Assembly: GCA_025055795.1 (NCBI GenBank)
Contig: JANWVV010000039.1
Span: 1-43,717, forward strand
DNA: 43,717 bases
Reading direction: 5' to 3'
Source of the DNA: Gemmataceae bacterium
GTDB taxonomy: Bacteria > Planctomycetota > Planctomycetia > Gemmatales > Gemmataceae
Positions 15,430 through 24,212 of this stretch are shown here, piece by piece. A program made the translations under genes and the position numbers. The stretch's first letter is position 1; the number at the start of each line of letters is the position of its first letter. Under the pieces are notes generated by a model that was not told where the DNA came from, searched no databases, and saw nothing but the letters and a program-made list of their open reading frames with translations.

Positions 15430-15864
15430 ATGGACGGATTGATCAAACAGTCTGGCTCGACCTGTAGGCGGAAAGCAGTTGCAAGGATGGGATTCATTTT
15501 CATCAGCTTAGTCGTAACAATCTCTAGTCTATTACTGATGTTGACTAGGCAACGAGACGGAACCAGTCAGCTTGTGACCACCGTTGAGGCATCGGACCAA
15601 TCACTTCATAGCTCCGTCCAATCAACCGCTGTCGCTGAACCCGCCAGTAGGACTGGCGTGTCAGAAGAGGGGGGTGATGCTGTCGTTACCCTTGTGCCAC
15701 TAAACTTCCTCATAGAGCCTGGACAAGGAACAGCCAAGGTGTCATTGGGCCTCCCCTTCGATGACCCGCAGCCTCAGGACACTGAACCTTCCAGAAACTC
15801 CTCTGGCCGATCAGAGCGGCTCCCTAAAGATATTCCCGATAGGATACCGCTGGCCATCGATTGA
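15430..15864 (+). CDS. Small membrane-anchored protein of unknown function
   Basis: A 144-residue protein with a Lys/Arg-containing N-terminus and one hydrophobic helix (about 20-39, 'MGFIFISLVVTISSLLLML') followed by RQR. The remainder is Ser/Thr/Pro/Gln-rich with low complexity, ending in an Arg/Asp/Pro-rich tail. GGAGGAAGG (15413-15421) is a strong ribosome site 8 bases before the ATG, which supports real translation. The orientation is uncertain: the positive residues before the helix suggest the tail is outside. No family is recognised. Base composition is more AT-rich than neighbouring genes, so this may be a young or lineage-specific gene. Confidence 0.55.
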   Translation: MDGLIKQSGSTCRRKAVARMGFIFISLVVTISSLLLMLTRQRDGTSQLVTTVEASDQSLHSSVQSTAVAEPASRTGVSEEGGDAVVTLVPLNFLIEPGQGTAKVSLGLPFDDPQPQDTEPSRNSSGRSERLPKDIPDRIPLAID

Positions 15865-16281
15865 GCTATTGAAGTCCTGATATATCGCAAAAATACGTGT
15901 GATAGACACAGCCACGAAGTTCTTGCCCGTCTGACGCTATTTTTAATTTCTTGGATCAACCGCTTCCACCAATTAACGGTATTAAGCCAGTCTAGCAAGC
16001 GGCCTTAACTCTTGTGGATGCGCTTCTTTTAGGTGGACGCCTCAAGGTTCGGAATGCCGGTTCAGAAGACAAGTAGAGATTTGGTCGCTCCAGGTTGCCC
16101 GATTTCGTTGATCATTCCAGTCCATTCAGAGCATGTTTTATAAAATGGCAACACGGCACGGGCACAGGACGAAGCTTCGGGACAGGCCTCTTTGGAAATC
16201 ATCGACTATTGATGGTCGCCTTGTAGCAAGAGGTTTAGCCTGTTTCTGAATCTTGCCATCAAACTGAGTGGAGGACGAACC
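15865..16281. other. Spacer of about 420 bases, no gene seen
   Basis: No coding frame, tRNA-like fold or clear terminator was seen. It presumably carries the promoter of the following exported-protein gene, whose ribosome site (GGAGG within 16270-16275) is at its right end. Confidence 0.4.
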
Positions 16282-16851
16282 ATGCTGCGGTGGGTATGGG
16301 TGACCGGCGGTGTAGGGTTACTGATGCTACCGTTGGTGGGGCAGGAACGCAAAGGGGTAACCGTGGAGCTGGCTGGCTGCAAGGCTGTCACTCCGGCCGA
16401 CTGGCAAGAGGAGCCCCTTCCGCCGAAGTCACTGCGGATGATGCAGTTCCGTCTGCCCCGGGCCCAAGGGGATAGCGAAGATGCCGAGCTGGCCCTGTTT
16501 GTACTCCGGGGCGGCGGAGCCATCGATGCCAATTTGAAACGCCAGGAAGCCAAGTTTGAAATCCCACCGGGTACCAAGCGTGAGGAGGCCATTCAGTTGG
16601 AAAAATTCTCCTTCGGCGGTAAGTACGATGCTTGGCTGCAGGACATCCGGGGCATCTACCTCAAAAAGTTTCCTCCCTTTGCCCCCGACGCTAAAGTCAC
16701 GCGCGTTCCCGATTATCGACAGCTGTATGTAATCTTTGAAGTATTAGAAAACGGCAATCCGGTTGTTTACTCCATGACCCTTCTGGGTCCTGCCCGAACG
16801 GTGGAAAAGCACAAAAAGGCATTTGTGGAGTGGGTGAAAAGCTTCAAATAA
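16282..16851 (+). CDS. Exported protein of unknown function
   Basis: A 189-residue protein with a short signal peptide (MLRWVW, then a Gly/Leu/Val core, cleavage near PLVGQ). The mature part alternates strands and charged helices: 'MMQFRLPRAQGDSEDAELALFVL' near 50-75 and a C-terminal 'VYSMTLLGPARTVEKHKKAFVEWVKSF', in which a final amphipathic helix holds conserved-looking Trp and Phe. This layout matches a group of small exported proteins common in Planctomycetota that resemble surface-bound, PsbP-like folds, but I cannot assign a role. A GGAGGACGAACC site precedes the ATG. queA follows after 88 bases. Confidence 0.72.
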   Translation: MLRWVWVTGGVGLLMLPLVGQERKGVTVELAGCKAVTPADWQEEPLPPKSLRMMQFRLPRAQGDSEDAELALFVLRGGGAIDANLKRQEAKFEIPPGTKREEAIQLEKFSFGGKYDAWLQDIRGIYLKKFPPFAPDAKVTRVPDYRQLYVIFEVLENGNPVVYSMTLLGPARTVEKHKKAFVEWVKSFK

Positions 16852-16939
16852 GATTTTGTTGACACACAGTAGGGCAAAAAAGAGGTTTCTTTTAACGGAT
16901 CAGACGGAACGGCTTCAAGGCGTGATGGATTGAGGGCCA

Positions 16940-17974
16940 ATGCCCTTTTTCGACTACGAATTACCTGAGCATTTGATAGCTCAGCATCCGCTGCCTGAAC
17001 GGGATGCCTCCCGGCTGCTAGTCGTACGTCGCCAGGATCGAAGCTTGGCCCATCATATCTTCCGCGATCTTCCCGGTTTGCTACAACCAGGCGATTTACT
17101 GGTGTTGAACGATACGAAGGTAATCCCCGCCCGTTTAGTGGGCCGGCGGGCCGATACCGGCGGCCGCTGGGAAGGCTTGTTTCTGCAACAACGACCTGAC
17201 GGGTTGTGGGAAATGCTGGCTAAAACGCGGGGGCATCCCGGTCGCGGCACCCGTTTTGTTACCGATAGCGGTCTAACGTTGATTCTCCGTGGCCGGACGG
17301 ACGATCATCACTGGTTGATGGAACCTCAGGAGATAGGCAGTCCCTGGGAATTGCTGGAGCGACACGGACACGTCCCTCTGCCACCTTACATCCGTAAAGG
17401 TCGTGATGAACCTGCAGATAAAGAGCGTTACCAGACCGTCTACGCCAGCCGCCATGGCTCCGTGGCTGCCCCCACGGCCGGCCTGCACTTCACCCCAACA
17501 CTGCTAGCGGCTTTGGCGACCGCTGGTATCGCCACGGCTCACGTTACCTTGCACGTAGGATTGGGAACCTTTGCACCGATTAAAACCGCCGATCCGCGTC
17601 AGCACACCATCCATCGGGAATGGTGTCAGGTGACGCCGGAAACTGCCGCTGTCATACGTCAGACCCGGCAGCGGCACGGACGGGTGGTCGCTGTTGGTAC
17701 TACTACGGTTCGCACGCTCGAGACCGCGGCCCGCCAACCTCAGGCCGATCCGGTGGCGCCGTTCACCGGTGAAACGGATCTGTACATCTACCCCCCTTTT
17801 ACCTTCCGGGCAGTCGACGCGCTGATTACCAATTTCCATCTGCCACGCACGACCCTCCTGTTACTCGTCAGCGCTTTTGTCCAGGACGACGATCTGTTGC
17901 GTCAGGCATACCAGCAGGCCATCGACAGGGAATATCGCTTTTACAGCTACGGTGATGCCATGCTCATCCTATAA
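16940..17974 (+). CDS. queA: S-adenosylmethionine:tRNA ribosyltransferase-isomerase
   Basis: A 344-residue cytoplasmic enzyme of queuosine synthesis. It transfers and isomerises the ribose of S-adenosylmethionine onto 7-aminomethyl-7-deazaguanine at the wobble position of tRNAs with GUN anticodons. The signatures are complete: FDYELPEHLIAQHP at the start, LLVLNDTKVIPARL, PPYIRK, RYQTVYA, GSVAAPTAGLHFT, HVTLHVGLGTFAPIK, and FTGETDLYIYPPF with ITNFHLPRTTLLLLVSAF near the end. Length is normal for the family. GAGGG precedes the ATG. No other queuosine gene (queC, tgt) is in the window. Confidence 0.96.
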   Translation: MPFFDYELPEHLIAQHPLPERDASRLLVVRRQDRSLAHHIFRDLPGLLQPGDLLVLNDTKVIPARLVGRRADTGGRWEGLFLQQRPDGLWEMLAKTRGHPGRGTRFVTDSGLTLILRGRTDDHHWLMEPQEIGSPWELLERHGHVPLPPYIRKGRDEPADKERYQTVYASRHGSVAAPTAGLHFTPTLLAALATAGIATAHVTLHVGLGTFAPIKTADPRQHTIHREWCQVTPETAAVIRQTRQRHGRVVAVGTTTVRTLETAARQPQADPVAPFTGETDLYIYPPFTFRAVDALITNFHLPRTTLLLLVSAFVQDDDLLRQAYQQAIDREYRFYSYGDAMLIL

Positions 17975-18040
17975 TGCGGTTGCTCCCTACTGAATCAAAA
18001 ATGACTGCGTGCGATCGCAGCAGGGGGATGGGTGGTTGGC

Positions 18041-18472
18041 ATGAAACGGATGTCGATGAAGCGGTTTTGTGCGATTGTGCGGGAGACGGTCGAGCGTTTG
18101 CCCCCGGTCATCCGCCGGCATCTGAAAAACGTCGTCATCGACGTGGAGGAGCAACCCAGCGAGGAGTTTCTGCGGGCGGCAGGATTCACCGATGAGGAGA
18201 TCGCTGCCGGGGAGACCCTCTATGGCTACTTTCAACCCCTGGAGGGCGTAAGTGCTGCCGATATGCTGGAGAACCCGAACCGCATTATCATTTTCAAGCG
18301 TCCGCTGGAGGAGGATTACCCGGATCCGGAACAACTCCGCATCGAAATCCGCAAAACCGTCATTCATGAGATCGCCCACCACTTTGGCTGGACCGACCGG
18401 GATCTGGAACAATTCGACAACGACCCCAACCCCTTCGCCCGGGATCATAAATCGAGCGAAGAACCCCATTAA
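18041..18472 (+). CDS. Minimal zincin metallopeptidase-family protein
   Basis: A 143-residue protein carrying the zinc-protease motif HExxH as HEIAHHFG at 109-116, followed by WTDRDLEQF, where Asp119 is a likely third ligand. The whole chain (RETVERLPPVIRRHLKNVVIDVEEQPSEEFL start, 'LYGYFQPL', 'RIIIFKRPLEEDYPD' before the motif) fits the small metallopeptidase family PF06262, which lacks any signal peptide. Substrates of the family are not established. GTG at 18032 and ATG at 18041 are both possible; I prefer 18041, with GGTGG 5 bases before it. It follows queA by 66 bases on the same strand. Confidence 0.82.
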   Translation: MKRMSMKRFCAIVRETVERLPPVIRRHLKNVVIDVEEQPSEEFLRAAGFTDEEIAAGETLYGYFQPLEGVSAADMLENPNRIIIFKRPLEEDYPDPEQLRIEIRKTVIHEIAHHFGWTDRDLEQFDNDPNPFARDHKSSEEPH

Positions 18473-18519
18473 CAACGAGACTGACTTGGACGCCCCATCT
18501 GGCATTAGGGTAGGGCGAA

Positions 18520-19902
18520 TCAGCAGTGATGGGCAGAACCTGTGCGTATGACGGCAGGCAGTTCGTCGAGGGCACGATCGAACGCGGTGATGGTGGCGTC
18601 AATCACTTCGTCGGTATGCTCAGACGAGGTCATGCCGCCAAAGCCCCACCAGTCGACTCCATGGAGAAGCATGGCCTGCCGCAGAGCGTACAGCAAGCGG
18701 AGGTCCTTGGGCCCGTCCAGACGTTCTATGTCACCGTTGTAGGGGATGAACGCATCATTGTCTCCATGATGGGGGGGCGGTGGTGGACCATCATAATGGG
18801 GCAGGATCTTGACCATGGAAAAGTCGCCGTAGGCGATCCATGGGAGCCGACGTTGGACAAACAGCTCGTTAAGGCGATTACGCAGGCGTCGGGCAGCCGC
18901 GTTGGCCCGCTGACACGGTTGGCCTGTGGCCACCAGTTGCAAAGCGGTGATGCCTGCTGCCGCCGACAACGGATTGGCGTTGTAGGTACCGGGATGGCGA
19001 ATGCGGGGGCGTCCGGGACGGGCTTCCAGACCGGCCAGCACGTCGGCCCTACCGGCCACACACCCGCCGGGCAAACCGCCTGCCAATATTTTGGCCAGGG
19101 CTGTAAGATCGGGACGAACGTTGTAGTAGCCCTGAGCCCCTCCGGGCGCCACACGGAAGCCGGTTATTACCTCGTCGAAGATGAGCAGACGCTGGTGCCG
19201 GGTACAAATTTCCCGCAAACCGTGCAGAAAGTCGCCGCGGATCGGTACGGTCCCCCAATGACCCCCTGTCGGCTCCAGAATGACCGCTCCGATGTCCGGG
19301 TTGTGAATCAAGGTATCCTCGACTTGGTTCAGATCGTTGGGGGGCACAACAACTGCCAACTGGGCGATGGCTGCTGGGATGCCGGGAACATTCGGCTCTG
19401 TGTAAGGTGGATCGGCCCCGACGGTGACCAGATCGTGCCAGCCGTGAAAATGCCCTTGGAACCGCAGCAAGCGGGGTTTGCCGGTATACAGTCGGGCCAG
19501 GCGGAGGGCCAGCATGGTCGCTTCGGTTCCGCTGCTGGTGAATCGCAAGCGTTCTGCGGAGGGGATCAGCTTTTGTATCCACTCGGCCCAGGCAATTTCC
19601 AGTTCGTGGCAAGCCCCGGGATGCGTTCCACGAGTCATCTGGTCCTGAACGGCTCGGACGATCGGCTCAGGACAATGCCCCAACAGATGCGCCCCATGTC
19701 CGACAAAGTAATCAATCAGACGATGTCCCTCGACCGTCCATTTGTACGGTCCCTGGGCACGACTGACGTAAATAGGGAAGGGGTCTAGACGGCGAGTTTC
19801 ATGGGTAACACCATCGGGAAACAGCCGCGCTGCCTGGGTGAATAGAAAACGAGAGCGGGGAAATGCCGTGGCGAACCGTTCGGAAAGCGTCACCGGTGTC
19901 AT
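18520..19902 (-). CDS. Class-III PLP-dependent aminotransferase (glutamate-1-semialdehyde aminotransferase-like)
   Basis: A 460-residue fold-type I PLP enzyme. It has FTSSGTEATMLALRLAR (cofactor phosphate loop), FQGHFHGWHD, VILEPTGGHWG, IFDEVITGFRVAPGGAQG, and the cofactor lysine in ALAKILAGGLPGG. The order and spacing resemble HemL (glutamate-1-semialdehyde aminomutase). However, the N-terminus ('FPDGVTHETRRLDPFPIYV') and a Pro/His/Asp-rich insertion near residue 365 (GPPPPPHHGDND) differ, so a different amino donor is likely. HemL itself is the main alternative. GGAG lies about 9 bases before the ATG at 19902. The gene converges on the zincin gene and diverges from the amidohydrolase. Confidence 0.82.
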   Translation of the reverse strand: MTPVTLSERFATAFPRSRFLFTQAARLFPDGVTHETRRLDPFPIYVSRAQGPYKWTVEGHRLIDYFVGHGAHLLGHCPEPIVRAVQDQMTRGTHPGACHELEIAWAEWIQKLIPSAERLRFTSSGTEATMLALRLARLYTGKPRLLRFQGHFHGWHDLVTVGADPPYTEPNVPGIPAAIAQLAVVVPPNDLNQVEDTLIHNPDIGAVILEPTGGHWGTVPIRGDFLHGLREICTRHQRLLIFDEVITGFRVAPGGAQGYYNVRPDLTALAKILAGGLPGGCVAGRADVLAGLEARPGRPRIRHPGTYNANPLSAAAGITALQLVATGQPCQRANAAARRLRNRLNELFVQRRLPWIAYGDFSMVKILPHYDGPPPPPHHGDNDAFIPYNGDIERLDGPKDLRLLYALRQAMLLHGVDWWGFGGMTSSEHTDEVIDATITAFDRALDELPAVIRTGSAHHC

Positions 19903-20048
19903 GGGTCAGGCTCCACTGACGGGATGGCCGCGTTCGGCGAAGAATAGTGTAGGTACTGGCCCTGGTAGCGAAAGGTACGTCAGCCAAATCCGTCTCGACA
20001 ACGAACGGTGAAGCTTGCAACTTTCAGGACGGCGAGCAGGAGGCAGCC

Positions 20049-21587
20049 ATGATCAGGACGGCATCCAAGCGGCCCATCGGTGGCAAAAATAGCGTTATGA
20101 TCGGCACTTGCATGTTGGCAACTGCACTAGCAACGGTGTGGGCAGTGGCCGGTCCCTTTGGGACCCAGCAACAAGGGAAACATGTCGCTGCGTCGTATTT
20201 GGCCATTGTCGGGGTGACTGTGGTGGATGCCGTAGCGATGTTACCCCGTCCCGACCATACCGTCTTGATTCGCGGCGACCGTATCGTGGCGGTGGAACCG
20301 TCCGATCGGGCGGAGGTCCCTGCCGATACCCAGGTGATCGATGGTCGAGGCAAATATCTGATTCCCGGCCTGTGGGACATGCACGCCCACGTGGAGGCCG
20401 AAGGGTTCTTACTGTTGTACGTGGGCAACGGCGTAACGGGGGTGCGGCACATGTACTCTGGCTCGCCCCTGTTGCCGCCCGTGGCCCGTTGGGGCCAGGA
20501 AGCTGCGGCTGGTCAGCGTATCGGTCCTCGTATCATTGCCACCACCCGGGTAATCGACGGCCTCAACGGAGACAAACCCACCATCGCCCATAGTACCATT
20601 GTGGCCACTACACCTGAACAAGGACGAGCTGCTGTGCGGCAGGTCCGCGCCAATGGCGATGCCTTCGTTAAGGTCTACCCCTTCCTGCTGCCGGAGGTGT
20701 ATGACGCAATTTTGGATGAGGCACAACGAGGTCCCCAGCCGCTACCCGTGGTGGGGCACGTTCCCCATCTGGTTGGAGCGGCCGCAGCTTCCGACAAGGG
20801 CCAAAAGTCGCTGGAACACGCCCATGGCCTGTTTCTGGCTTGCTCGCGGGAGGAAGCCCGCTTACGCAAGGAAATCGCCGCCATGATCCGTGCCGGTGCT
20901 CTAGCTGATGATACCCTCAATGCCACCAGTGGCTGGCGCTTTGAAGTCAAAGCCTTGGATAGCTACGATCCCGACAAAGCCACTGCTCTTTTCCGCAAAT
21001 TGGTGGCCAACGGCACCTGGGTTGTTCCTACCTTGGTTTGTCGTCGCAACTGGGCTTCACTCCATGATGAAGATTTCCTCAACGACCCCCGCAAGGGCTA
21101 CCTGCCGCTGACCGTACGCAGCACCTGGTTCCACACCGTCAAGGCCGGCCGCGTTCGCTTCCCGCTGTTTGGCAACATCGAACTTTCTGCTCAGGACATC
21201 GAAAACATGAAACGGTTGTATGCCGGTCATCTTCGGCTGGTACACGCAATGCATCAGGCCGGTGTCAAAATGATGGCTGGAACCGATTCGCCCGTGCCCT
21301 ATTGCTTCCCAGGGTCGGGCTTACTAGATGAGTTGGAGTTGTTAGTTCAGGCGGGGTTGCGACCACGTGACGCCCTGGCCATGGCGACCATCCGCCCTGC
21401 GGAGTTTCTTGGACGCCTGGACGACTTCGGTTCAATAGCCCGCGGCAAATACGCTGACCTGGTTCTGCTAGCGGCCAATCCTCTCACCGACATCCGCAAC
21501 CTTCGCAAGATCGAGGGGGTCATTGTCGCTGGTCGCTATTACGATCGGGATGCCGTCCGGTTACTGGCCACCGGCCGCAGGCCCTGA
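20049..21587 (+). CDS. Exported amidohydrolase-family protein
   Basis: A 512-residue metal-dependent hydrolase of the amidohydrolase superfamily (imidazolonepropionase/prolidase-like group). The N-terminus has a basic stretch and a hydrophobic helix (about 16-36), suggesting export or anchoring. Catalytic signatures are DMHAHVE after GLWD (about 113-119), a Lys in KVYPFLLPE, His in VGHVPH and SLEHAHG, and the late GTDSPVP Asp loop. The closing 'GSIARGKYADLVLLAANPL' is a superfamily hallmark in the composite beta domain. AGGAGG lies 5 bases before the ATG. Substrate cannot be read from sequence; small imides, lactones or dipeptides are typical. Two hairpins lie just downstream and may end transcription. 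Confidence 0.85.
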   Translation: MIRTASKRPIGGKNSVMIGTCMLATALATVWAVAGPFGTQQQGKHVAASYLAIVGVTVVDAVAMLPRPDHTVLIRGDRIVAVEPSDRAEVPADTQVIDGRGKYLIPGLWDMHAHVEAEGFLLLYVGNGVTGVRHMYSGSPLLPPVARWGQEAAAGQRIGPRIIATTRVIDGLNGDKPTIAHSTIVATTPEQGRAAVRQVRANGDAFVKVYPFLLPEVYDAILDEAQRGPQPLPVVGHVPHLVGAAAASDKGQKSLEHAHGLFLACSREEARLRKEIAAMIRAGALADDTLNATSGWRFEVKALDSYDPDKATALFRKLVANGTWVVPTLVCRRNWASLHDEDFLNDPRKGYLPLTVRSTWFHTVKAGRVRFPLFGNIELSAQDIENMKRLYAGHLRLVHAMHQAGVKMMAGTDSPVPYCFPGSGLLDELELLVQAGLRPRDALAMATIRPAEFLGRLDDFGSIARGKYADLVLLAANPLTDIRNLRKIEGVIVAGRYYDRDAVRLLATGRRP

Positions 21588-21634
21588 CATCGTACCAACT
21601 GTCATTCCTTGTTGTCCAATCTCGCATGCTTAAA

Positions 21635-21694
21635 GCTCCGGTGCTGCTCGGTAGCCAGTAACCGGAGCCTGTTGATCGGCTCTGCCTGGAGCCG
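21635..21694 (+). terminator. Tandem hairpins downstream of the amidohydrolase gene
   Basis: GCTCCGGT (21635-21642) pairs perfectly with ACCGGAGC (21661-21668) around an 18-base loop. Immediately after, CGGCTC (21677-21682) pairs with GAGCCG (21689-21694) around a 6-base loop. The position 48 bases after the stop suits a transcription end. No T-run follows the second stem (TCGGGGTTATT), so it is not a textbook intrinsic terminator and could instead protect the mRNA end. Confidence 0.45.
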
Positions 21695-21801
21695 TCGGGG
21701 TTATTACACATCTGTTTTGAGTAAACGGACTAGACTTTCAGTTTTACTTAATTAGAATAATAATTGTTGATGTGTAACCATGGATATATCGGAGATAGAT
21801 C

Positions 21802-22689
21802 ATGGTTTTTGCCAGGCCACGGGGATTTACTCTGATCGAACTGCTCGTGGTGATCGCGATCATTGCCATTCTGATCGGGCTGTTGCTACCAGCGGTGCAG
21901 AAAGTTCGCGAAGCTGCGTCGCGGTTGCAATGCAAAAACAATCTCAAGCAGATCGGATTGGCCTTACACAATTATCATGATCGCTTCGGGATCCTACCGC
22001 CTGGTTATCAAACGACGGTTCCCTCTGTTTTAGCACCAATTGAGAATGAATTGGGACCCGGCTGGGGATGGGCGGCCTTTTTACTTGCTGATCTGGAGCA
22101 AGACAATGTACGCCGGCAGATCAATTTTAACGCCCCGATTGCTGCCTCGATCCATGATGCCGTTCGTACTTCCAGCCTCAAGGTTTTTCTGTGCCCCTCG
22201 GACAGTTCGATTGGGGTTTTTACCACAGAGGGCGTCGCGATGACTCTAGCCCACGCTAATTACATTGGAGTGTTTGGCATTAATGACATGGAAGACAATA
22301 TTGGTCGGGGGAACGGCACTTTTTTTCGTAATAGTCGCATTCGGCTGGCGGACATCACCGACGGTTTAAGCAACACGTTTATCATCGGGGAGCGTACCAG
22401 CGATATCGCATTATCCACTTGGGTTGGGGCACCACCCGGCGTCGAGGTACCATTTCGTCGTGATCCCAGCCAGCATGAGCATCACCCAGTTTTGGTACTC
22501 GGACGCGGCGATCATGAACCAAACAGTCCATCAGCTCACATCGAGGACTTTTACAGTCGGCATGCCTTGGGAGTGAATTGCCTGTTTGCGGACGGCTCAG
22601 TCCATAGTATCAACAATGCCATTCGCCTACCGATCTGGTACGCCATTCAGACCCGTAATGGTGGCGAGGTTTTCAATCCTGACTGGTAG
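21802..22689 (+). CDS. DUF1559 prepilin-type secreted protein
   Basis: A 295-residue protein with a type IV prepilin leader: ARPRG then [23 protein letters not shown], processed between Gly and Phe by a prepilin peptidase. It continues [29 protein letters not shown], the junction diagnostic of the DUF1559 (SBP_bac_10) family that is hugely expanded in planctomycetes. The C-terminal H-x9-DG-type motif is present ([17 protein letters not shown]). It is probably a pseudopilin-like surface or secretion component. GGAG lies 8 bases before the ATG. The upstream spacer is AT-rich, compatible with its own promoter. Individual functions of these paralogues are unknown. Confidence 0.92.
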   Translation: MVFARPRGFTLIELLVVIAIIAILIGLLLPAVQKVREAASRLQCKNNLKQIGLALHNYHDRFGILPPGYQTTVPSVLAPIENELGPGWGWAAFLLADLEQDNVRRQINFNAPIAASIHDAVRTSSLKVFLCPSDSSIGVFTTEGVAMTLAHANYIGVFGINDMEDNIGRGNGTFFRNSRIRLADITDGLSNTFIIGERTSDIALSTWVGAPPGVEVPFRRDPSQHEHHPVLVLGRGDHEPNSPSAHIEDFYSRHALGVNCLFADGSVHSINNAIRLPIWYAIQTRNGGEVFNPDW

Positions 22690-22769
22690 GTCAGCGTAAG
22701 TCCTGTCAGCTGATGGATACGGAGAGCCAACATGTGTGAATGGTGCGCAGCCAGACAGGAAGTGTTGAG

Positions 22770-24212
22770 TCAGCCCAGAGGGTATGGGACGGTAATAGTG
22801 CGTCCTACCGGGGGATTGAGTAATACCACAGCGACGCCATCCGGCCAGACCACCTCGACGCGTTCGGCCCGTCCGTCAGGTCCCAAGCCAAAATGGGCGA
22901 CCGGTTCCATCTGGCCGAGATAGCCACTGCCTCCGCAAATGCCGCGGATGTGTAACCGGCCATTAATGACTGCCCGTACCACCGCGCCGCGGGCGGGCGC
23001 CTGAAACCGGGTCAGTGGGCGTATGCGCAGATAGCCGTTACGCTCCCCAGCGGCGGCCTTGTACAATCCTAGCGGCTGCCGCACTTGCTCGCCACGCGTC
23101 ACCAGTAACTCCAGCTGTCCGTCCCCATCGATGTCGACGACGGCCGCCCCAGTGCCGCAACCGTGGGGGTCAGCCGCTGCACCCACATCCAGCATGACCA
23201 CCTCCGGCGGCTTGCCCTCTTGCGCCGGTGGGTAGAGTCGGTATAACCGGTTGGCCTCCCCATGATTGTGCAAAAAAATTTCCAGATAGCCATCATTGTC
23301 GAAGTCGGCGGCGATCACGTTGCGTACCCGCGCAGGAAAGGCGAAACCGGCCGTCGCACAGTTTTTCCAGCGGCCATCGCTTTGTCGGATCATCAGCCGG
23401 TGGGGACCTTCCCAATTGCCCCAACATAACCCCAAGTAACCGCCGACGTCACAAGCCACTACCCCGCGACCGTGTTCGGTCGGATCATCCAGTCCCAGAG
23501 CTGCCGCGCATTCGCGGAATGTGCCATCCCCCTGATTGCAGTAGACCCAATTGGGTCCATGCTCATTGACGCAGATGATGTCAGGCCAGTCGGACACCAC
23601 GGGTAAGGTTAACAATCCCCGGCCACCGCTCACTATGGCTAGACCCAGCGAGGGGGCCAGATCGGCCAGCACGTCCTGGGCCGTCCACTCGTAAAGTCGT
23701 AACGGCTTACCATACGAAGCCACGACATAACCGTAACGTCCCACTCCTCGTCGATCGATCACCGCGACACTGCGGCCGGCCCAGCGATTGTGCAAATGAG
23801 TATGTTCGGGGCGGGCAAACCAATCTTCCCAGATGCCGTCTGGCTGGACATCCCAGAGGCGATCCGGTGTGCGTTTACTGCCGCTATACTGCTCGCAGTT
23901 GTGCACGTAGATTTCTTCCTGTCCATCCCCGTCCGCGTCCGCTGCTGCGATGGCCAGGCTAGCCACCTCTTCGTCGGCAAAGGCTGGTGGGGCCACGTCC
24001 CGCAGATGTGTCCCGGTCCAGCGCAACAGCCGGTTAGCCCCATCAAATCGTGCTATCAACACCTCAAAGCGGCCGTCCCCATCCACGTCGCTGACTGCTA
24101 CTCCATAGTGTGATGCCGGCGGATTGGGATAGATCCACTCTGAAATATCCCGGAAAAAACCCTGCCGACCGACCTGTTGGTTCCGTTGTTGTACGGCTGT
24201 ATTAGTATCCAT
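22770..24212 (-). CDS. CRTAC1-like FG-GAP repeat protein with ASPIC/UnbV domain
   Basis: A 480-residue beta-propeller protein. FG-GAP/VCBS-type calcium loops recur: VSDVDGDGRFEVL, AADADGDGQEEIY, AADFDNDGYLEIF and VDIDGDGQLELL. The C-terminal ~95 residues form an ASPIC/UnbV domain ('NGYLRIRPL', 'RGAVVRAVINGR', 'HFGLGPDGRAERVEVVWPDG'). Such proteins are usually exported and bind calcium or surface ligands. Here neither candidate start gives a signal peptide (MDTNTAVQQRN..., ATG 24212; ATG 24224 and TTG 24254 also in frame), which is unusual. The gene is convergent with the DUF1559 gene, 80 bases apart, and is alone on its strand. Confidence 0.82.
   Translation of the reverse strand: MDTNTAVQQRNQQVGRQGFFRDISEWIYPNPPASHYGVAVSDVDGDGRFEVLIARFDGANRLLRWTGTHLRDVAPPAFADEEVASLAIAAADADGDGQEEIYVHNCEQYSGSKRTPDRLWDVQPDGIWEDWFARPEHTHLHNRWAGRSVAVIDRRGVGRYGYVVASYGKPLRLYEWTAQDVLADLAPSLGLAIVSGGRGLLTLPVVSDWPDIICVNEHGPNWVYCNQGDGTFRECAAALGLDDPTEHGRGVVACDVGGYLGLCWGNWEGPHRLMIRQSDGRWKNCATAGFAFPARVRNVIAADFDNDGYLEIFLHNHGEANRLYRLYPPAQEGKPPEVVMLDVGAAADPHGCGTGAAVVDIDGDGQLELLVTRGEQVRQPLGLYKAAAGERNGYLRIRPLTRFQAPARGAVVRAVINGRLHIRGICGGSGYLGQMEPVAHFGLGPDGRAERVEVVWPDGVAVVLLNPPVGRTITVPYPLG

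Noticed and set aside
18526..19788. Plus-strand 420-codon frame antisense to the aminotransferase
   Set aside because: It is a shadow of the aminotransferase gene, whose PLP signatures are complete; the antisense product has no domain logic.
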